DNA of 64,000 nt from contig NZ_JACCFE010000002.1 in assembly GCF_014256275.1 (NCBI RefSeq), positions 868,001 to 932,000 on the forward strand, given 5' to 3'. Each line of letters begins with the position of its first letter. Positions within the stretch are counted from its first letter, which is position 1. Shown here piece by piece: positions 25,570-36,216 of this stretch. A program made the position numbers and the translations under genes. This DNA is from Rhodococcus sp. 4CII. Lineage in GTDB: Bacteria > Actinomycetota > Actinomycetes > Mycobacteriales > Mycobacteriaceae. A model generated the notes under the pieces. The model was not told the DNA's origin, ran no database searches, and saw nothing but the letters and a program-made list of their open reading frames with translations.

Positions 25570-26268
25570 TCATCCAACACCCGCCACGACGACAACCGCA
25601 CCCACTCGGATACCCACTCGCGACAGCACCCGAACCGACTCGGCAGCGGTCGCGCCGGTAGTGGACACGTCGTCCACCAGAATCACCGAGACACGCTGCA
25701 GCGCAGCGGTTTCCGAGGAAAAGTAACGGGCGAATCCTGCACCGCTGCGCGTCAGCCGGACGCCACCCTCGAGGTTTACTCGACGTTGATCGGCGCTCAA
25801 TCCGACGGAATCGCGCACGCCACGCCGCATGACGAGGGCCGGGCACACGCGCCTCGCCCCCACTGCCGCGACGGCGATCCGGGTGACGGGGTCGCCGCCG
25901 CGGGCGCGGGCGGCCCGGGGCCGCGTCGGAGCCGGCACGAGAACCACCGGCGCGACGTCCGGTGGGTCGAGTTCACCCCACTGCTGCAGACGGCTCACCG
26001 CGCCCGCCAGGGCGGCTCCGAGCGGCACTGCGAGATCGCGGCGGCCCCGTTCCTTCGCGGCGATCACCGCTCGCCGGCGTGGACCCGAATAGGGTCCCAG
26101 CGCCCACACGTCGACACCGGGATCCACGCGGGGCCGAAGCAGCACGGGATCGTCGGCCAACTCCGCGGCGCAGCGGGCGCACCACTGCGGGCCCGGTACC
26201 CCGCACCCGCCGCATTCGGCCGGCAGGATGAGGTCGAGCAGGCTCCGAAGACCGGGCAGGACGGGCAT
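25570..26268 (-). CDS. ComF-family phosphoribosyltransferase-like protein
   Basis: The 232-residue protein has an N-terminal zinc ribbon ('CGGCGVPGPQWCARC', 19-33) and a C-terminal phosphoribosyltransferase domain with the PRPP loop 'VILVDDVSTTGAT'. ComF proteins serve DNA uptake in competent bacteria, but the actinobacterial members (Rv3242c here) have no proven role. A GATACT hexamer 6 bases before the ATG at 26268 suggests a leaderless transcript. It follows lpqB on the same strand after 45 bases. Confidence 0.88.
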   Translation of the reverse strand: MPVLPGLRSLLDLILPAECGGCGVPGPQWCARCAAELADDPVLLRPRVDPGVDVWALGPYSGPRRRAVIAAKERGRRDLAVPLGAALAGAVSRLQQWGELDPPDVAPVVLVPAPTRPRAARARGGDPVTRIAVAAVGARRVCPALVMRRGVRDSVGLSADQRRVNLEGGVRLTRSGAGFARYFSSETAALQRVSVILVDDVSTTGATAAESVRVLSRVGIRVGAVVVVAGVG

Positions 26269-26274
26269 GCGGGC

Positions 26275-26280
26275 AGTATC
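26275..26280 (-). promoter_or_regulatory. Probable leaderless -10 (GATACT) of the ComF-like gene
   Basis: GATACT, 6 bases before the ATG at 26268. It deviates from TAnnnT at the first base but keeps the A at position 2 and T at position 6. Confidence 0.4.
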
Positions 26281-26313
26281 CGTGACCGCACCGACAGGCC
26301 GCGTCCGAGAGCC

Positions 26314-28101
26314 TCAGCCCGGCAGGATCGGGATGGCCTTCACTCCCGTCAGCCCGGGAACCTCCCGCCAGTAGCGGTCCCCTGCCGGATCGTTGTTGTT
26401 CAACTGGAACACCGCTCGCGAGTCGGCGACGAACTCCGTGGTCGTCGACGCGTCCACCGACACCACCGGCGCGGTCAGGTTGCGGCTCGGCAGCGCGTCC
26501 ATCCGCGAACCGTCGACGGCCACCTGCACCACCGGGATGTCGGAGGCGGCGCGCGCGACGACGATCGTGTCGCTCGTGCTCCAGTCGAGGGAGAGCGCCG
26601 GGCTCCCCAGGCCGATCGCGACAGCTCGCGGATTCGTCAGCGCGTACTCCCCTCCGGGCATCTGCGTCACGATGGCCAGATAGACCTTCCCGTCCACGAT
26701 CAGCGCCGCTCGCACCCCGTCCCGGGACAGCCGCAACTCCGTGATCGTCGTGCCCAGTGCGGTGACGGCTCCGGCGTCCACGTTGACCACCGACGTCCGG
26801 CCGGTGCCGGGTTCGCGCAGCACGCGAATGACCGTGTTGCCGTTGACCGCAGCCCAGATCGCCGAGTTGTCGGGGGCCCACGTGGGGCGGGTGATCGCGC
26901 CGCCCTCGAGCACCGACGCGGCACCGTCCTCGTAGGCGCCGACCATCAGGGAACTCGCGGGTTCCGGCGCGGGACGACCGGTGTCCGCGACCGCGGCGAC
27001 CAGCTTCCCGTCCTGCGACAGCGCGAGCGAGCGCATGTTGCGGGCCGAACCGAAGTATCCGGGGACCGGCGTGACCCCGGTCTCGGTGACGCTCACCAGC
27101 GAACCCTCACGCAGCGCGTGCAGTCCGACGGTCGCGCTCGACGTCGCGAACGGATTCATCGACGCGACGTCGGCGGTGGTCCACCCGTTCGGGAACCGCT
27201 CGTCGAACGGCTCACCGTCGGCGAGCAGCACGTAGGGTCCCGAGATCTCCGCATTGGCCAGTGTCCAGATCACCTGCGCCGCGAACAGTTGCTTCGCCTG
27301 TTCGTCCATCGGCGGTACCCCGGTGAAGTCGATCCGGATCCCGCCGAGCCCCACACCGACCTGCGCGGTGCGGCCGTCGGCCTTCGTGATCGGGCCGCGC
27401 ACCGACACGCCGGCCAGTTCGTTGCGCACGGCGGGCGCCAGGGCCGCCTTCGGCCCGTCGATCAGCAGGCTGATCAGCTGCGACGCCATCTGGTCCTGGG
27501 GGCCCGACACCCACCGCGGATCCGGTACGACCGTCGTCCCGGCAGGGTCGAGGAAGTACAGCGATTTGCGCTGGTAGGTGTTCAGGAACTGCGCCCGGTC
27601 CAGGATCACGCCGGCCGGGAGTTCGGAGATCCGCCACTCGCCGTCGAGGAGTTCGAGGCTGATCTTCGTCTCGAAGCTGCCCTCCTCCGCCACATACAGT
27701 CCGCCCGGCTCGAGCTGCCCCACCTTGTTGGCGCGGATCGTGTAGGTCGCCTTGTCGGTGGACCGTGTCTCCGGCAGGACGTCGACCTTGTCGACGATGG
27801 TCGCGCTGGCCGCGTCGTCCCAGCTGCCGGAGACCCCGGCGGTGAGGAACTGGCGGGCCGACAGATGCCGATCGGTCGGGTCTGTGCTGGCCTTGAAGAA
27901 GTCGCGCAGCAACAGGTCGGGCTCACGCCCCGGCGCCGGGGCCGCCACACTCGATCCCGGCGAGTCCCGGTTGATCGTGCCGATCGCCTGCGGCGTCGAG
28001 GAATCAGGGAGGCTCGCGCAGCCACCGACCGCGACGAGCGCCGCCAGAACGATCGCACCGCACACCGAACGCGACACCGGAACGGTCCGCGGGCGCGTCA
28101 C
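26314..28101 (-). CDS. lpqB: Lipoprotein LpqB of the MtrAB system
   Basis: A 595-residue lipoprotein: the signal peptide ends in the lipobox 'VGGCAS' (Cys28), followed by a Ser/Pro linker, a GerMN domain (about 180-310, with 'GVGLGGIRIDFTG') and a C-terminal beta-propeller-like part. It sits outside the membrane and, in mycobacteria, modulates the MtrB sensor. Its start overlaps the mtrB stop by four bases (GTGA-type), so mtrA, mtrB and lpqB form one operon in the same order as Rv3246c-Rv3244c. Confidence 0.95.
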   Translation of the reverse strand: MTRPRTVPVSRSVCGAIVLAALVAVGGCASLPDSSTPQAIGTINRDSPGSSVAAPAPGREPDLLLRDFFKASTDPTDRHLSARQFLTAGVSGSWDDAASATIVDKVDVLPETRSTDKATYTIRANKVGQLEPGGLYVAEEGSFETKISLELLDGEWRISELPAGVILDRAQFLNTYQRKSLYFLDPAGTTVVPDPRWVSGPQDQMASQLISLLIDGPKAALAPAVRNELAGVSVRGPITKADGRTAQVGVGLGGIRIDFTGVPPMDEQAKQLFAAQVIWTLANAEISGPYVLLADGEPFDERFPNGWTTADVASMNPFATSSATVGLHALREGSLVSVTETGVTPVPGYFGSARNMRSLALSQDGKLVAAVADTGRPAPEPASSLMVGAYEDGAASVLEGGAITRPTWAPDNSAIWAAVNGNTVIRVLREPGTGRTSVVNVDAGAVTALGTTITELRLSRDGVRAALIVDGKVYLAIVTQMPGGEYALTNPRAVAIGLGSPALSLDWSTSDTIVVARAASDIPVVQVAVDGSRMDALPSRNLTAPVVSVDASTTTEFVADSRAVFQLNNNDPAGDRYWREVPGLTGVKAIPILPG

Positions 28102-29876
28102 AGGTCCTGCTCCGGCAGCTGCGAGCCCTCGCGATCGCCGACGTGCGCCCGCTCACGCTCCCGCTGCTGCGGAGGCGTGCGGGACTCGTCGACCGACGTC
28201 TGCGCGCTCTCGTTGCGCACCGGCAGCGTCGAGTCACCCGGGACCGGCTGTCCTTGAACATATTTCGCGGTTCCCGGTTTCAGCGGCAGCGGACTCGTCA
28301 CGACCTTGCGGCCCCGCACCCGGGGCAACGTCAGCCGGAAGCAGGCGCCGTGGCCGGGTTCACCCCACGCCTCGAGCTTGCCGTCGTGGAGATTCGCGTC
28401 CTCCACACTGATCGCGAGACCGAGGCCGGTACCGCCCGACCGTCGCACGCGCGACGGATCGGACCGCCAGAACCTGTTGAACACCAACTTCTCCTCGCCC
28501 GGCCGCAGTCCCACACCCTGGTCGCGCACGATGAACGCCGTGGCGCTGTCGTCGGCGCGCAGGCGCAGCAGCACCGGTTTGCCTTCTCCGTGATCGATCG
28601 CGTTGGCGAGGAGGTTGCGCAGGATCCGTTCCACCCGGCGCGGGTCCACCTCGGCCATCACTGCCTCGTCGGGCAGGTCGACGATCAGCTCGGTCCCGCT
28701 TTCCCGCGCGAGATGGCGCACGGTCGAGATCGCCGCCCGCGCACACATCCGGACGTCGAGTTGCTCGGCGGCCAGCTCCGCGACACCGGCGTCGTGCCTG
28801 CTGATCTCGAGGAGATCGGCCAGGAGGCCTTCGAACCGGTCGAGTTCCGCGACCAACAGTTCCGACGACCGTCGGAGCACGGGATCGAGATCGTCACTGC
28901 CGTCGTGGATCAGATCGGCCGCCATGCGCACCGTGGTCAGCGGTGTCCGCAGTTCGTGGCTCACGTCGGAGGTGAACCGCTTCTGCAGATTGCCGAATTC
29001 CTCGAGCTGGGTGATCTGTTTGGACAGGCTCTCCGCCATCTCGTTGAACGACATCGCCAACCGGGCCATGTCGTCCTCACCGCGCACGGGCATGCGTTCC
29101 TTCAACCGGCCGTCGGCGAAACGCACCGCGATCCGCGACGCCGACCGGATGGGCAGGACCACCTGCCGGGCGACGAGAAGCGCGATCGCCGCGAGCAGCA
29201 CCGCGAGCACCGCACCGCCCACCAGCAGGGTGCCGCGGACGAGCGACAGGCTGCGGTCCTCACTGGCCAGCGGGAACACGAGGTACAGCTCGAGTGTGGA
29301 GATGGCCGACGCCGTCGGGCTGCCGACGATCAGCGCGGGGCCCGAATAGCCTTCAGGGTCGTTGACGGTGGCGAACTGGTAGGCCACCTGTCCGGCCTGG
29401 ACGAACGCGCGCAGCGATTCCGGGATCTGGTCCGCCGGACCACTCGACGTCGGCGCGCGCGGGCCGTCGCCGGGCACGATCAGCACCGGGTCGAACGTCC
29501 CCGCCGAACCCGACGCCTGCCCGGCGTCGGGTTCGCGGTTGGTCAGCGCGGCCCGCGCGCCGTCGAGCTGGGTGGTGGGCGAACTACTGTCGTCCGCACC
29601 GGCCAGCTGCCCCTCGACGGTGCTGCGGGCACGGTCCATCTCCTCGGTGGCCGCGTTGATCTTGGTTTCGAGCAGGCGGTCGGTGATCTGGCTCGTGAGC
29701 ACCACACCGAGAACGACGATGACGATCAGCGACAACGTCAACGTCGAGACGACGACCCTCAGCTGCAGCGAACGACGCCACGTGTGCGCGAGGGTATTGC
29801 TCAGTGAGTGACCCCACCGAAGGATCGGCGAAACGCGTCGATTGACACGACGCCGCCATCGGGAAACACCTGTCAC
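28098..29876 (-). CDS. mtrB: Sensor histidine kinase MtrB
   Basis: The 592-residue kinase has two membrane segments (about 40-62 and 214-238) enclosing an extracytoplasmic domain. A HAMP linker follows, then the H box 'DVSHELRTPLTTVR' (His307) and the ATPase boxes 'NLLANAIDH', 'DQGVGLRPGEE' and 'GGTGLGLAI'. A disordered charged tail completes it. MtrB phosphorylates MtrA in response to cell-wall and division state. It overlaps mtrA by four bases and lpqB by four bases. Confidence 0.96.
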   Translation of the reverse strand: MTGVSRWRRRVNRRVSPILRWGHSLSNTLAHTWRRSLQLRVVVSTLTLSLIVIVVLGVVLTSQITDRLLETKINAATEEMDRARSTVEGQLAGADDSSSPTTQLDGARAALTNREPDAGQASGSAGTFDPVLIVPGDGPRAPTSSGPADQIPESLRAFVQAGQVAYQFATVNDPEGYSGPALIVGSPTASAISTLELYLVFPLASEDRSLSLVRGTLLVGGAVLAVLLAAIALLVARQVVLPIRSASRIAVRFADGRLKERMPVRGEDDMARLAMSFNEMAESLSKQITQLEEFGNLQKRFTSDVSHELRTPLTTVRMAADLIHDGSDDLDPVLRRSSELLVAELDRFEGLLADLLEISRHDAGVAELAAEQLDVRMCARAAISTVRHLARESGTELIVDLPDEAVMAEVDPRRVERILRNLLANAIDHGEGKPVLLRLRADDSATAFIVRDQGVGLRPGEEKLVFNRFWRSDPSRVRRSGGTGLGLAISVEDANLHDGKLEAWGEPGHGACFRLTLPRVRGRKVVTSPLPLKPGTAKYVQGQPVPGDSTLPVRNESAQTSVDESRTPPQQRERERAHVGDREGSQLPEQDL

Positions 29877-30550
29877 GGCGGTCCGGCCTTGTAGCCGACC
29901 CCCCTGACCGTCAAAACCACTTCGGGATTCTCGGGATCAGTCTCGACCTTGGCCCGCAGACGCTGAACGTGCACGTTGACCAGGCGGGTGTCGGCTGCGT
30001 GTCGGTAACCCCACACCTGCTCGAGCAGCACCTCACGGGTGAACACCTGACGGGGCTTGCGCGCCAGGGCCACCAGGAGGTCGAACTCGAGGGGGGTGAG
30101 TGAGATCAGTTCCTCGCCCCGGCTCACCTTGTGGGCGGGAACGTCGATGACGATGTCGGCGATGCTGAGCAGCTCGGCCGGCTCGTCCTCGGTGCGGCGG
30201 AGCCGGGCCCGGACGCGCGCCACCAGCTCCTTCGGCTTGAAGGGCTTCATGATGTAGTCGTCCGCGCCGGATTCCAACCCCAGAACCACGTCGACGGTGT
30301 CCGTCTTCGCGGTCAACATCACGATGGGGACACCGGAATCGGCCCGCAGGACGCGGCACACGTCGATACCGTTCATGCCGGGCAGCATCAGGTCGAGCAG
30401 CACCAGGTCCGGGCGTGTCTCCCGGACCGCGGTGAGCGCCTGGGTCCCGTCCCCCACCACATACGGGTCGAATCCCTCGCCGCGGAGCACGATCGTGAGC
30501 ATCTCCGCGAGCGCAGTGTCGTCGTCGACAACCAGAATCCTTGGCTTCAT
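29873..30550 (-). CDS. mtrA: Response regulator MtrA
   Basis: A 225-residue OmpR-type regulator: receiver domain with phospho-acceptor Asp53 in 'LVLLDLMLPG' and the conserved Lys in 'IMKPFKPKEL', then a winged-helix DNA-binding domain ending 'VLTVRGVGYKAG'. MtrA controls cell division, wall hydrolase and replication genes in actinobacteria. It heads the mtrA-mtrB-lpqB operon. The short gap to tmk contains an inverted repeat that could be an autoregulatory site or a tmk terminator. Confidence 0.97.
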   Translation of the reverse strand: MKPRILVVDDDTALAEMLTIVLRGEGFDPYVVGDGTQALTAVRETRPDLVLLDLMLPGMNGIDVCRVLRADSGVPIVMLTAKTDTVDVVLGLESGADDYIMKPFKPKELVARVRARLRRTEDEPAELLSIADIVIDVPAHKVSRGEELISLTPLEFDLLVALARKPRQVFTREVLLEQVWGYRHAADTRLVNVHVQRLRAKVETDPENPEVVLTVRGVGYKAGPP

Positions 30551-30575
30551 GTCCCTATCGTTGCATCTTCGGAGG

Positions 30576-30601
30576 CCGTAACAGCCCGTTCGCCGTTACG
30601 G
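30576..30601. repeat. Inverted repeat between tmk and mtrA
   Basis: CCGTAAC (30576-30582) and GTTACGG (30595-30601) form 7-bp arms around 12 bases. The repeat overlaps the last codons of tmk and lies 26 bases before the mtrA start. GTAAC-type half-sites resemble MtrA binding motifs described in actinobacteria, but a role as a hairpin for tmk mRNA is equally possible. Confidence 0.45.
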
Positions 30602-31279
30602 CGTGCCGTGTTCTTTCTCGTCACGGCGTGCCGTGCTGTCTTTCCAGAGTGCCAGGTTTTCGGCGAGCGTGACCGGATCGGTGTCCGGGGTGAGCACCCA
30701 CCACGGCGAAACCCACCCGTTCGAGGCCAGCTCGCGGTACACCTCGCCGGTCCGTTCCTGCAGTCCGCGGTCGCGCTCGTAGGCATCGAGCACCCGGCTC
30801 GCGTCGGCCGATTCGCGGCCCCGGGCCCGCTGCTCGGCCAGTGCGACCGGAACGTCCAGATACAGCTGCAGGCTGGGCCTTGGGAGTCCCAGCCGCTCGA
30901 ACTCGAGGTGCGCGACCCAGCCCACGAATTCCCCGTCCGCCCCCTGGTGGAGCCGGGCGGCACCGTAGGCGGCGTTGGACGCCACGTAGCGGTCGAGGAT
31001 CACCAGGTCGTGACCGGCGAGCAGGGCGGACAACTCCCCGACGGCGCCGGACCGGTCCAGGGCGAACATCACGGCCATCGCGTGCACGGAGTCACTGAGG
31101 TCACCGTGCGCACCCTTGAGGGCCTCGGACGCCAGGTCGGCGTGCACGGACCTGCCGTACCGGGGGAAATCCAGCGTGCCGACGGTCACGCCCTGCTCGG
31201 TGAGGCGTGACACCGCTTTGCCGACGAGCGTTCGCTTGCCGGCGCCGTCCAGGCCTTCCAGCGCAATCAGTGTTCCCAC
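30596..31279 (-). CDS. tmk: Thymidylate kinase
   Basis: The 227-residue enzyme phosphorylates dTMP. The P-loop is 'EGLDGAGKRTLV' (8-19), the DR(Y/H) motif is 'ILDRYVASNAAYGA', and 'RYGRSVHADLASEAL' matches the mycobacterial TMP-binding block. The GTG at 31279 is supported by a TAGCCT hexamer 8 bases upstream and by alignment of the first strand with M. tuberculosis Tmk. It lies between sahH and mtrA on the same strand, the order seen in mycobacteria. Confidence 0.94.
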   Translation of the reverse strand: MGTLIALEGLDGAGKRTLVGKAVSRLTEQGVTVGTLDFPRYGRSVHADLASEALKGAHGDLSDSVHAMAVMFALDRSGAVGELSALLAGHDLVILDRYVASNAAYGAARLHQGADGEFVGWVAHLEFERLGLPRPSLQLYLDVPVALAEQRARGRESADASRVLDAYERDRGLQERTGEVYRELASNGWVSPWWVLTPDTDPVTLAENLALWKDSTARRDEKEHGTP

Positions 31280-31287
31280 GAGGAAGA

Positions 31288-31293
31288 AGGCTA
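31288..31293 (-). promoter_or_regulatory. Leaderless -10 element (TAGCCT) of tmk
   Basis: TAGCCT on the minus strand, 8 bases before the GTG at 31279. No Shine-Dalgarno sequence is visible in that spacer. Confidence 0.55.
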
Positions 31294-31324
31294 TCCCCCG
31301 GCCCGTACCGATCGGACCGGGGGA
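31294..31324 (-). terminator. GC-rich hairpin between sahH and tmk
   Basis: TCCCCCGG and CCGGGGGA form an 8-bp stem around 15 bases, 12 bases after the sahH stop. There is no T run, and the tmk -10 element follows it directly. It may be a weak terminator of sahH or part of the tmk promoter region. Confidence 0.45.
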
Positions 31325-31335
31325 CGCCGTGATCT

Positions 31336-32820
<1,485 letters not shown>

Positions 32821-32894
32821 CTGCCTCTCCTGTTTGACTGCTGTTTCGATCAAGGCTATCGGTACGACGGCCCGAGGGTGACACTCACATGACG

Positions 32895-32910
32895 CCGCAC
32901 CACCGTGCGG
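32895..32910 (-). terminator. Short hairpin directly after the TetR gene
   Basis: CCGCAC and GTGCGG pair around a four-base loop, starting at the base after the TetR stop. There is no T run. It is likely a transcript-end hairpin ahead of the sahH promoter. Confidence 0.4.
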
Positions 32911-33531
32911 TCACTCCCGGTCGACTCCGTCCACGGCCGCGTCCACGAACGGTCCCAGGAGAGCGCCCAGGTCCTCGGCGACGTTGGCCTCGGATTCGGG
33001 GGGCATCGAGATGTAACTCATGGCCAGGCGCACGATGGCCCGGCTGAGGATCCCGGCGTCCGACGGGCTCGCCCGCACCCAGCCCCGCTGGAAGACCTCG
33101 GCCAGTCTCGTGGACGCCCGTTCGATGATCGGGGCACTCTCGGTGGTGATCAGCCGCAGCAGGTCGGGCTTGGTCTCGCCGCGCAGAAGCGACTGAACGA
33201 GCGGATCGGACAGGCTGCCCGCGAAGAACGCGGTGAACCCGGAGAGGAGCGCGGCGCGGCCCTTCCCGACGTTCGCCACCAGCGCGCCGTCGACGGCGTC
33301 GACCAGTTCGTCGGCCAGGCGCAGGGCGTACGCCTCGGCCAGGCCCTGCCGTGACTTGAACTCGTTGTAGAGCGTCTGCCTGCTCACTCCGGCCCCGGCC
33401 GCGACATCCGACATCGTGATGTCCGACCAGTCCTTCTCGAACAAGAGATCCCGCATCGCGTCGAGCACCGACTGACGCAGCAGTAGCCGAGCGGCCTCCT
33501 GATAGGGCACCCGGACACGCGACGAAGTCAT
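32911..33531 (-). CDS. TetR-family regulator (Rv3249c position)
   Basis: The 206-residue protein has an N-terminal TetR helix-turn-helix ('ITMSDVAAGAGVSRQTLYNEFKS', about residues 38-60) and an all-helical ligand domain. In M. tuberculosis Rv3249c follows the alkane hydroxylase and rubredoxin genes, and its homologues regulate them. Those genes are absent here, so this regulator has lost its usual neighbours. A TACAGT hexamer 7 bases before the ATG at 33531 supports the start and a leaderless transcript. Confidence 0.88.
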   Translation of the reverse strand: MTSSRVRVPYQEAARLLLRQSVLDAMRDLLFEKDWSDITMSDVAAGAGVSRQTLYNEFKSRQGLAEAYALRLADELVDAVDGALVANVGKGRAALLSGFTAFFAGSLSDPLVQSLLRGETKPDLLRLITTESAPIIERASTRLAEVFQRGWVRASPSDAGILSRAIVRLAMSYISMPPESEANVAEDLGALLGPFVDAAVDGVDRE

Positions 33532-33538
33532 GACGAGA

Positions 33539-33544
33539 ACTGTA
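33539..33544 (-). promoter_or_regulatory. Leaderless -10 element (TACAGT) of the TetR gene
   Basis: TACAGT on the minus strand, 7 bases before the ATG at 33531. The rest of the gap to the permease (33532-33674) holds only a GCACCGGTGC palindrome at 33661-33670. Confidence 0.5.
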
Positions 33545-33674
33545 GTGCCCCGCTTTCGCCCCACCGTAATCCGGGCGACGTGCGGGACGTCGTCCCAACG
33601 AGTTCCGGCGCGCCGCTGCCCCGGGCCTGCGAAACCTCCTGCGCCCCAGCCGGAGAACCCGCACCGGTGCCGGA

Positions 33675-35183
33675 TCAGACCTCGCCGCGGCTGCGCCGCT
33701 CCATCATCGAGTGCCGTCGGCTGTAGGCGAAGTAGATGATCACACCGAGCACCATCCAGACGACGAACCGGATCCACGTCTCGACGGACAGGTTGATCAT
33801 CAACCACAAGCAGGCGAGCACGGCGAGGATCGGCACCAACGGAACCAGCGGCACCCGGAATCCGCGCGGCAGGTCCGGGCGGGTCCTGCGCAGCACGATC
33901 ACCCCGATCGACACGAGGACGAACGCGAACAGCGTTCCGATGTTCACCATCTCCTCGAGGGTGCCGATCGGGAAGACGCCCGCGAGTACCGCCACCACGA
34001 CACCGACGAGGACGGTGATCCGAACGGGGGTGCCGTGCTTGCCGGTCGGCGCCAGCTGTCGCGGCATCAGCCCGTCCCGGGACATGGCGAACAACACCCG
34101 GGTCTGCCCGAGCATCAGCACCATCACGACGGTCGTCAGTCCCGCCAGCGCACCGAAGGAGATCAGGTTCTTGGCCCACGTGATCCCGTGGATGCCGAAC
34201 GCGGTGGCCAGATTGGAACTGTCCCCGGCCAATTCGTGGTAGTCGACCATACCGGTGAGGACCAGCGTCACCGCCACGTAGAGGATCGTCACGATGAGCA
34301 GGGATCCCAGAATTCCCCGGGGGAGCGCCTTCTGCGGATTCTTCGTCTCCTCGGCGGTGGTGGCGACGATGTCGAAACCGATGAACGCGAAGAACACCAG
34401 GCTCGCCGCCGCGAGGAGGCCGTACCAGCCGAACGTGCTGCCGCCCGCACCCGTGGCGTAGGAGAACAGGGACTGGTGAATTCCCTCACCCGTGCTGCCC
34501 GCCTCGGACGGGGGGATGTACGGGGAGTAGTTGTCGGGGTCGATGTAGAACGCGCCGACGACGACCACCACGAGCACCACGGCCACCTTGATCGAGGTGA
34601 TCACGAGGGAGACCCGCGACGACAGCTTCGTACCCGTGGCCAGCACGACGGTGATGATCGCGACGATCAGGACCGCGCCCCAGTCGAATGTCACCGAACC
34701 GATCTGGGCGATCGGCGTGTGATTGCCGATCACCTCGCCGAGGTACAGCGACCAGCCCTTCGCCACGACCGACGCGGCGAGCGCGAATTCGAGGATGAGG
34801 TCCCAGCCGATGATCCAGGCCACGAGTTCACCGAACGTCGCGTAGGAGAACGTGTAAGCGCTGCCCGCGACGGGAACGGTCGAGGCGAACTCGGCGTAGC
34901 AGAGGGCCGCGAGACCACACGCGATGGCAGCGATCACGAACGCCGCCGACACCGCGGGCCCCGCGACGTTTCCCGCGGTACGCGCGGTGAGCGTGAAGAT
35001 ACCGGCACCGATGACGACCGCGACACCGAAGACGGTGAGATCCCACGCGGTCAGATCCTTGCGGAGTTTGGTTTCCGGTTCGTCCGTGTCTCGGATCGAC
35101 TGCTCGATCGACTTGGTGCGGAACAATCCGGTCGGCCTGCCGCCGAGGTCCGGTTCTCCGCTGTCCTTGTCCTGGATGGCCAC
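33675..35183 (-). CDS. APC-superfamily amino acid permease (cationic amino acid transporter-like; Rv3253c homologue)
   Basis: The 502-residue protein has about 12-13 hydrophobic segments starting near residue 48. The first contains the APC substrate loop 'VIGAGIFTLTARTAG', and 'FFAFIGFDIVATTAEETKNP' is the CAT-family signature on TM6. It should import basic or other amino acids by proton coupling. The GTG at 35183 has GAGGAGG upstream. It lies 28 bases after the cation-efflux gene, so both may share a transcript. Confidence 0.9.
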   Translation of the reverse strand: MAIQDKDSGEPDLGGRPTGLFRTKSIEQSIRDTDEPETKLRKDLTAWDLTVFGVAVVIGAGIFTLTARTAGNVAGPAVSAAFVIAAIACGLAALCYAEFASTVPVAGSAYTFSYATFGELVAWIIGWDLILEFALAASVVAKGWSLYLGEVIGNHTPIAQIGSVTFDWGAVLIVAIITVVLATGTKLSSRVSLVITSIKVAVVLVVVVVGAFYIDPDNYSPYIPPSEAGSTGEGIHQSLFSYATGAGGSTFGWYGLLAAASLVFFAFIGFDIVATTAEETKNPQKALPRGILGSLLIVTILYVAVTLVLTGMVDYHELAGDSSNLATAFGIHGITWAKNLISFGALAGLTTVVMVLMLGQTRVLFAMSRDGLMPRQLAPTGKHGTPVRITVLVGVVVAVLAGVFPIGTLEEMVNIGTLFAFVLVSIGVIVLRRTRPDLPRGFRVPLVPLVPILAVLACLWLMINLSVETWIRFVVWMVLGVIIYFAYSRRHSMMERRSRGEV

Positions 35184-35211
35184 ATCAGCCTCCTCAATCG
35201 AAAGTTGCCGT

Positions 35212-36138
35212 TCAGCCTATGCCTTCACTCGCCCGGAACAGGTCGGGTTCGATGTAGATGCGGCGAGCCGCCGGGACGGCTGCACGCACCCGCGCCTCGG
35301 CTCCGTCGATGGCGTCGGCGATCGTGCCGATGTCCGATCCGGCGGCCACCGCCACCTTCGCGGCCACGAGGATTTCCTCCGGTCCGAGGTACTGCGTCTT
35401 GCAGTGGATGACACGTTCGATCTTGTCGCCGTCGACGAGAGCGGCGAGGATGCTCGCCTCCTCGTCGGCGGTGGCCCCCTCCCCGATCAGCAGGCTCTGC
35501 ATCTCGACGATGAGGATGATCGCGATGATTCCGAGCAGCGCGCCGATGCACAGGGTGCCGACGCCGTCCCACACGGGATCGCCGGTCAGCATCGTCAGTC
35601 CGACGCCGCCGAGCGCGAGAACCAGGCCGATCAGCGCCCCGGTGTCCTCGAGCAGCACGACGGGCAGTTCGGGACTGCGCGACGTGCGAATGAATCCCCA
35701 CCAGGTCGCCCGTCCCTTGAGCGGACGCGATTCACGCACGGCGGTGACGAAGCTGAACCCCTCCAATGCGATGGCGATCACGAGGATGATCACCGCGACG
35801 AGCGGCGACGACAATTCCTCGGGGTGCTGGATCTTGTGGATGCCCTCGTAGATTGCGAACAGCGAACCGAGACTGAACAACACGAGCGCGACGACGAAAG
35901 AGTAGAAGTAGCGGCTACGGCCGTAACCGAACTGGTGCAGATCGTCGGCGGCGCGTTCGGCCTTCTTCTGACCGAGCAGGAGCAGGCCCTGGTTGGAGGT
36001 ATCGGCCACCGAGTGCACGGACTCCGCCAGCATGGACGACGAACCGGTGATCAGGAAGCCGGCGAACTTGGCCACCGCGATACCGGCATTGGCGCCGAGA
36101 GCGGCGAGGATCGCCTTCTTTCCCCCATGAGCCGACAA
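35212..36138 (-). CDS. Cation diffusion facilitator-family transporter
   Basis: The 308-residue CDF protein has about six membrane segments in the first 215 residues and a cytoplasmic C-terminal domain. Conserved elements are 'SSSMLAESVHSVADTSNQGLLL' residues on TM2 (the second metal-site residue of TM2 is Asp) and 'LLEDTGALIGLVLAL' on TM5, where the metal ligands Glu/Asp sit. The metal could be zinc, iron or manganese. The start appears to be TTG at 36138, preceded by GAGAGGAGAAG; an ATG nearby is out of frame. Confidence 0.88.
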   Translation of the reverse strand: MSAHGGKKAILAALGANAGIAVAKFAGFLITGSSSMLAESVHSVADTSNQGLLLLGQKKAERAADDLHQFGYGRSRYFYSFVVALVLFSLGSLFAIYEGIHKIQHPEELSSPLVAVIILVIAIALEGFSFVTAVRESRPLKGRATWWGFIRTSRSPELPVVLLEDTGALIGLVLALGGVGLTMLTGDPVWDGVGTLCIGALLGIIAIILIVEMQSLLIGEGATADEEASILAALVDGDKIERVIHCKTQYLGPEEILVAAKVAVAAGSDIGTIADAIDGAEARVRAAVPAARRIYIEPDLFRASEGIG

Positions 36139-36216
36139 CTGACTTCTCCTCTCGGTCGCACACGGTCCTCACGACGGGCCGCGGTGCCCTTCTCGGATCG
36201 CAGGGCGGCTCACAGG

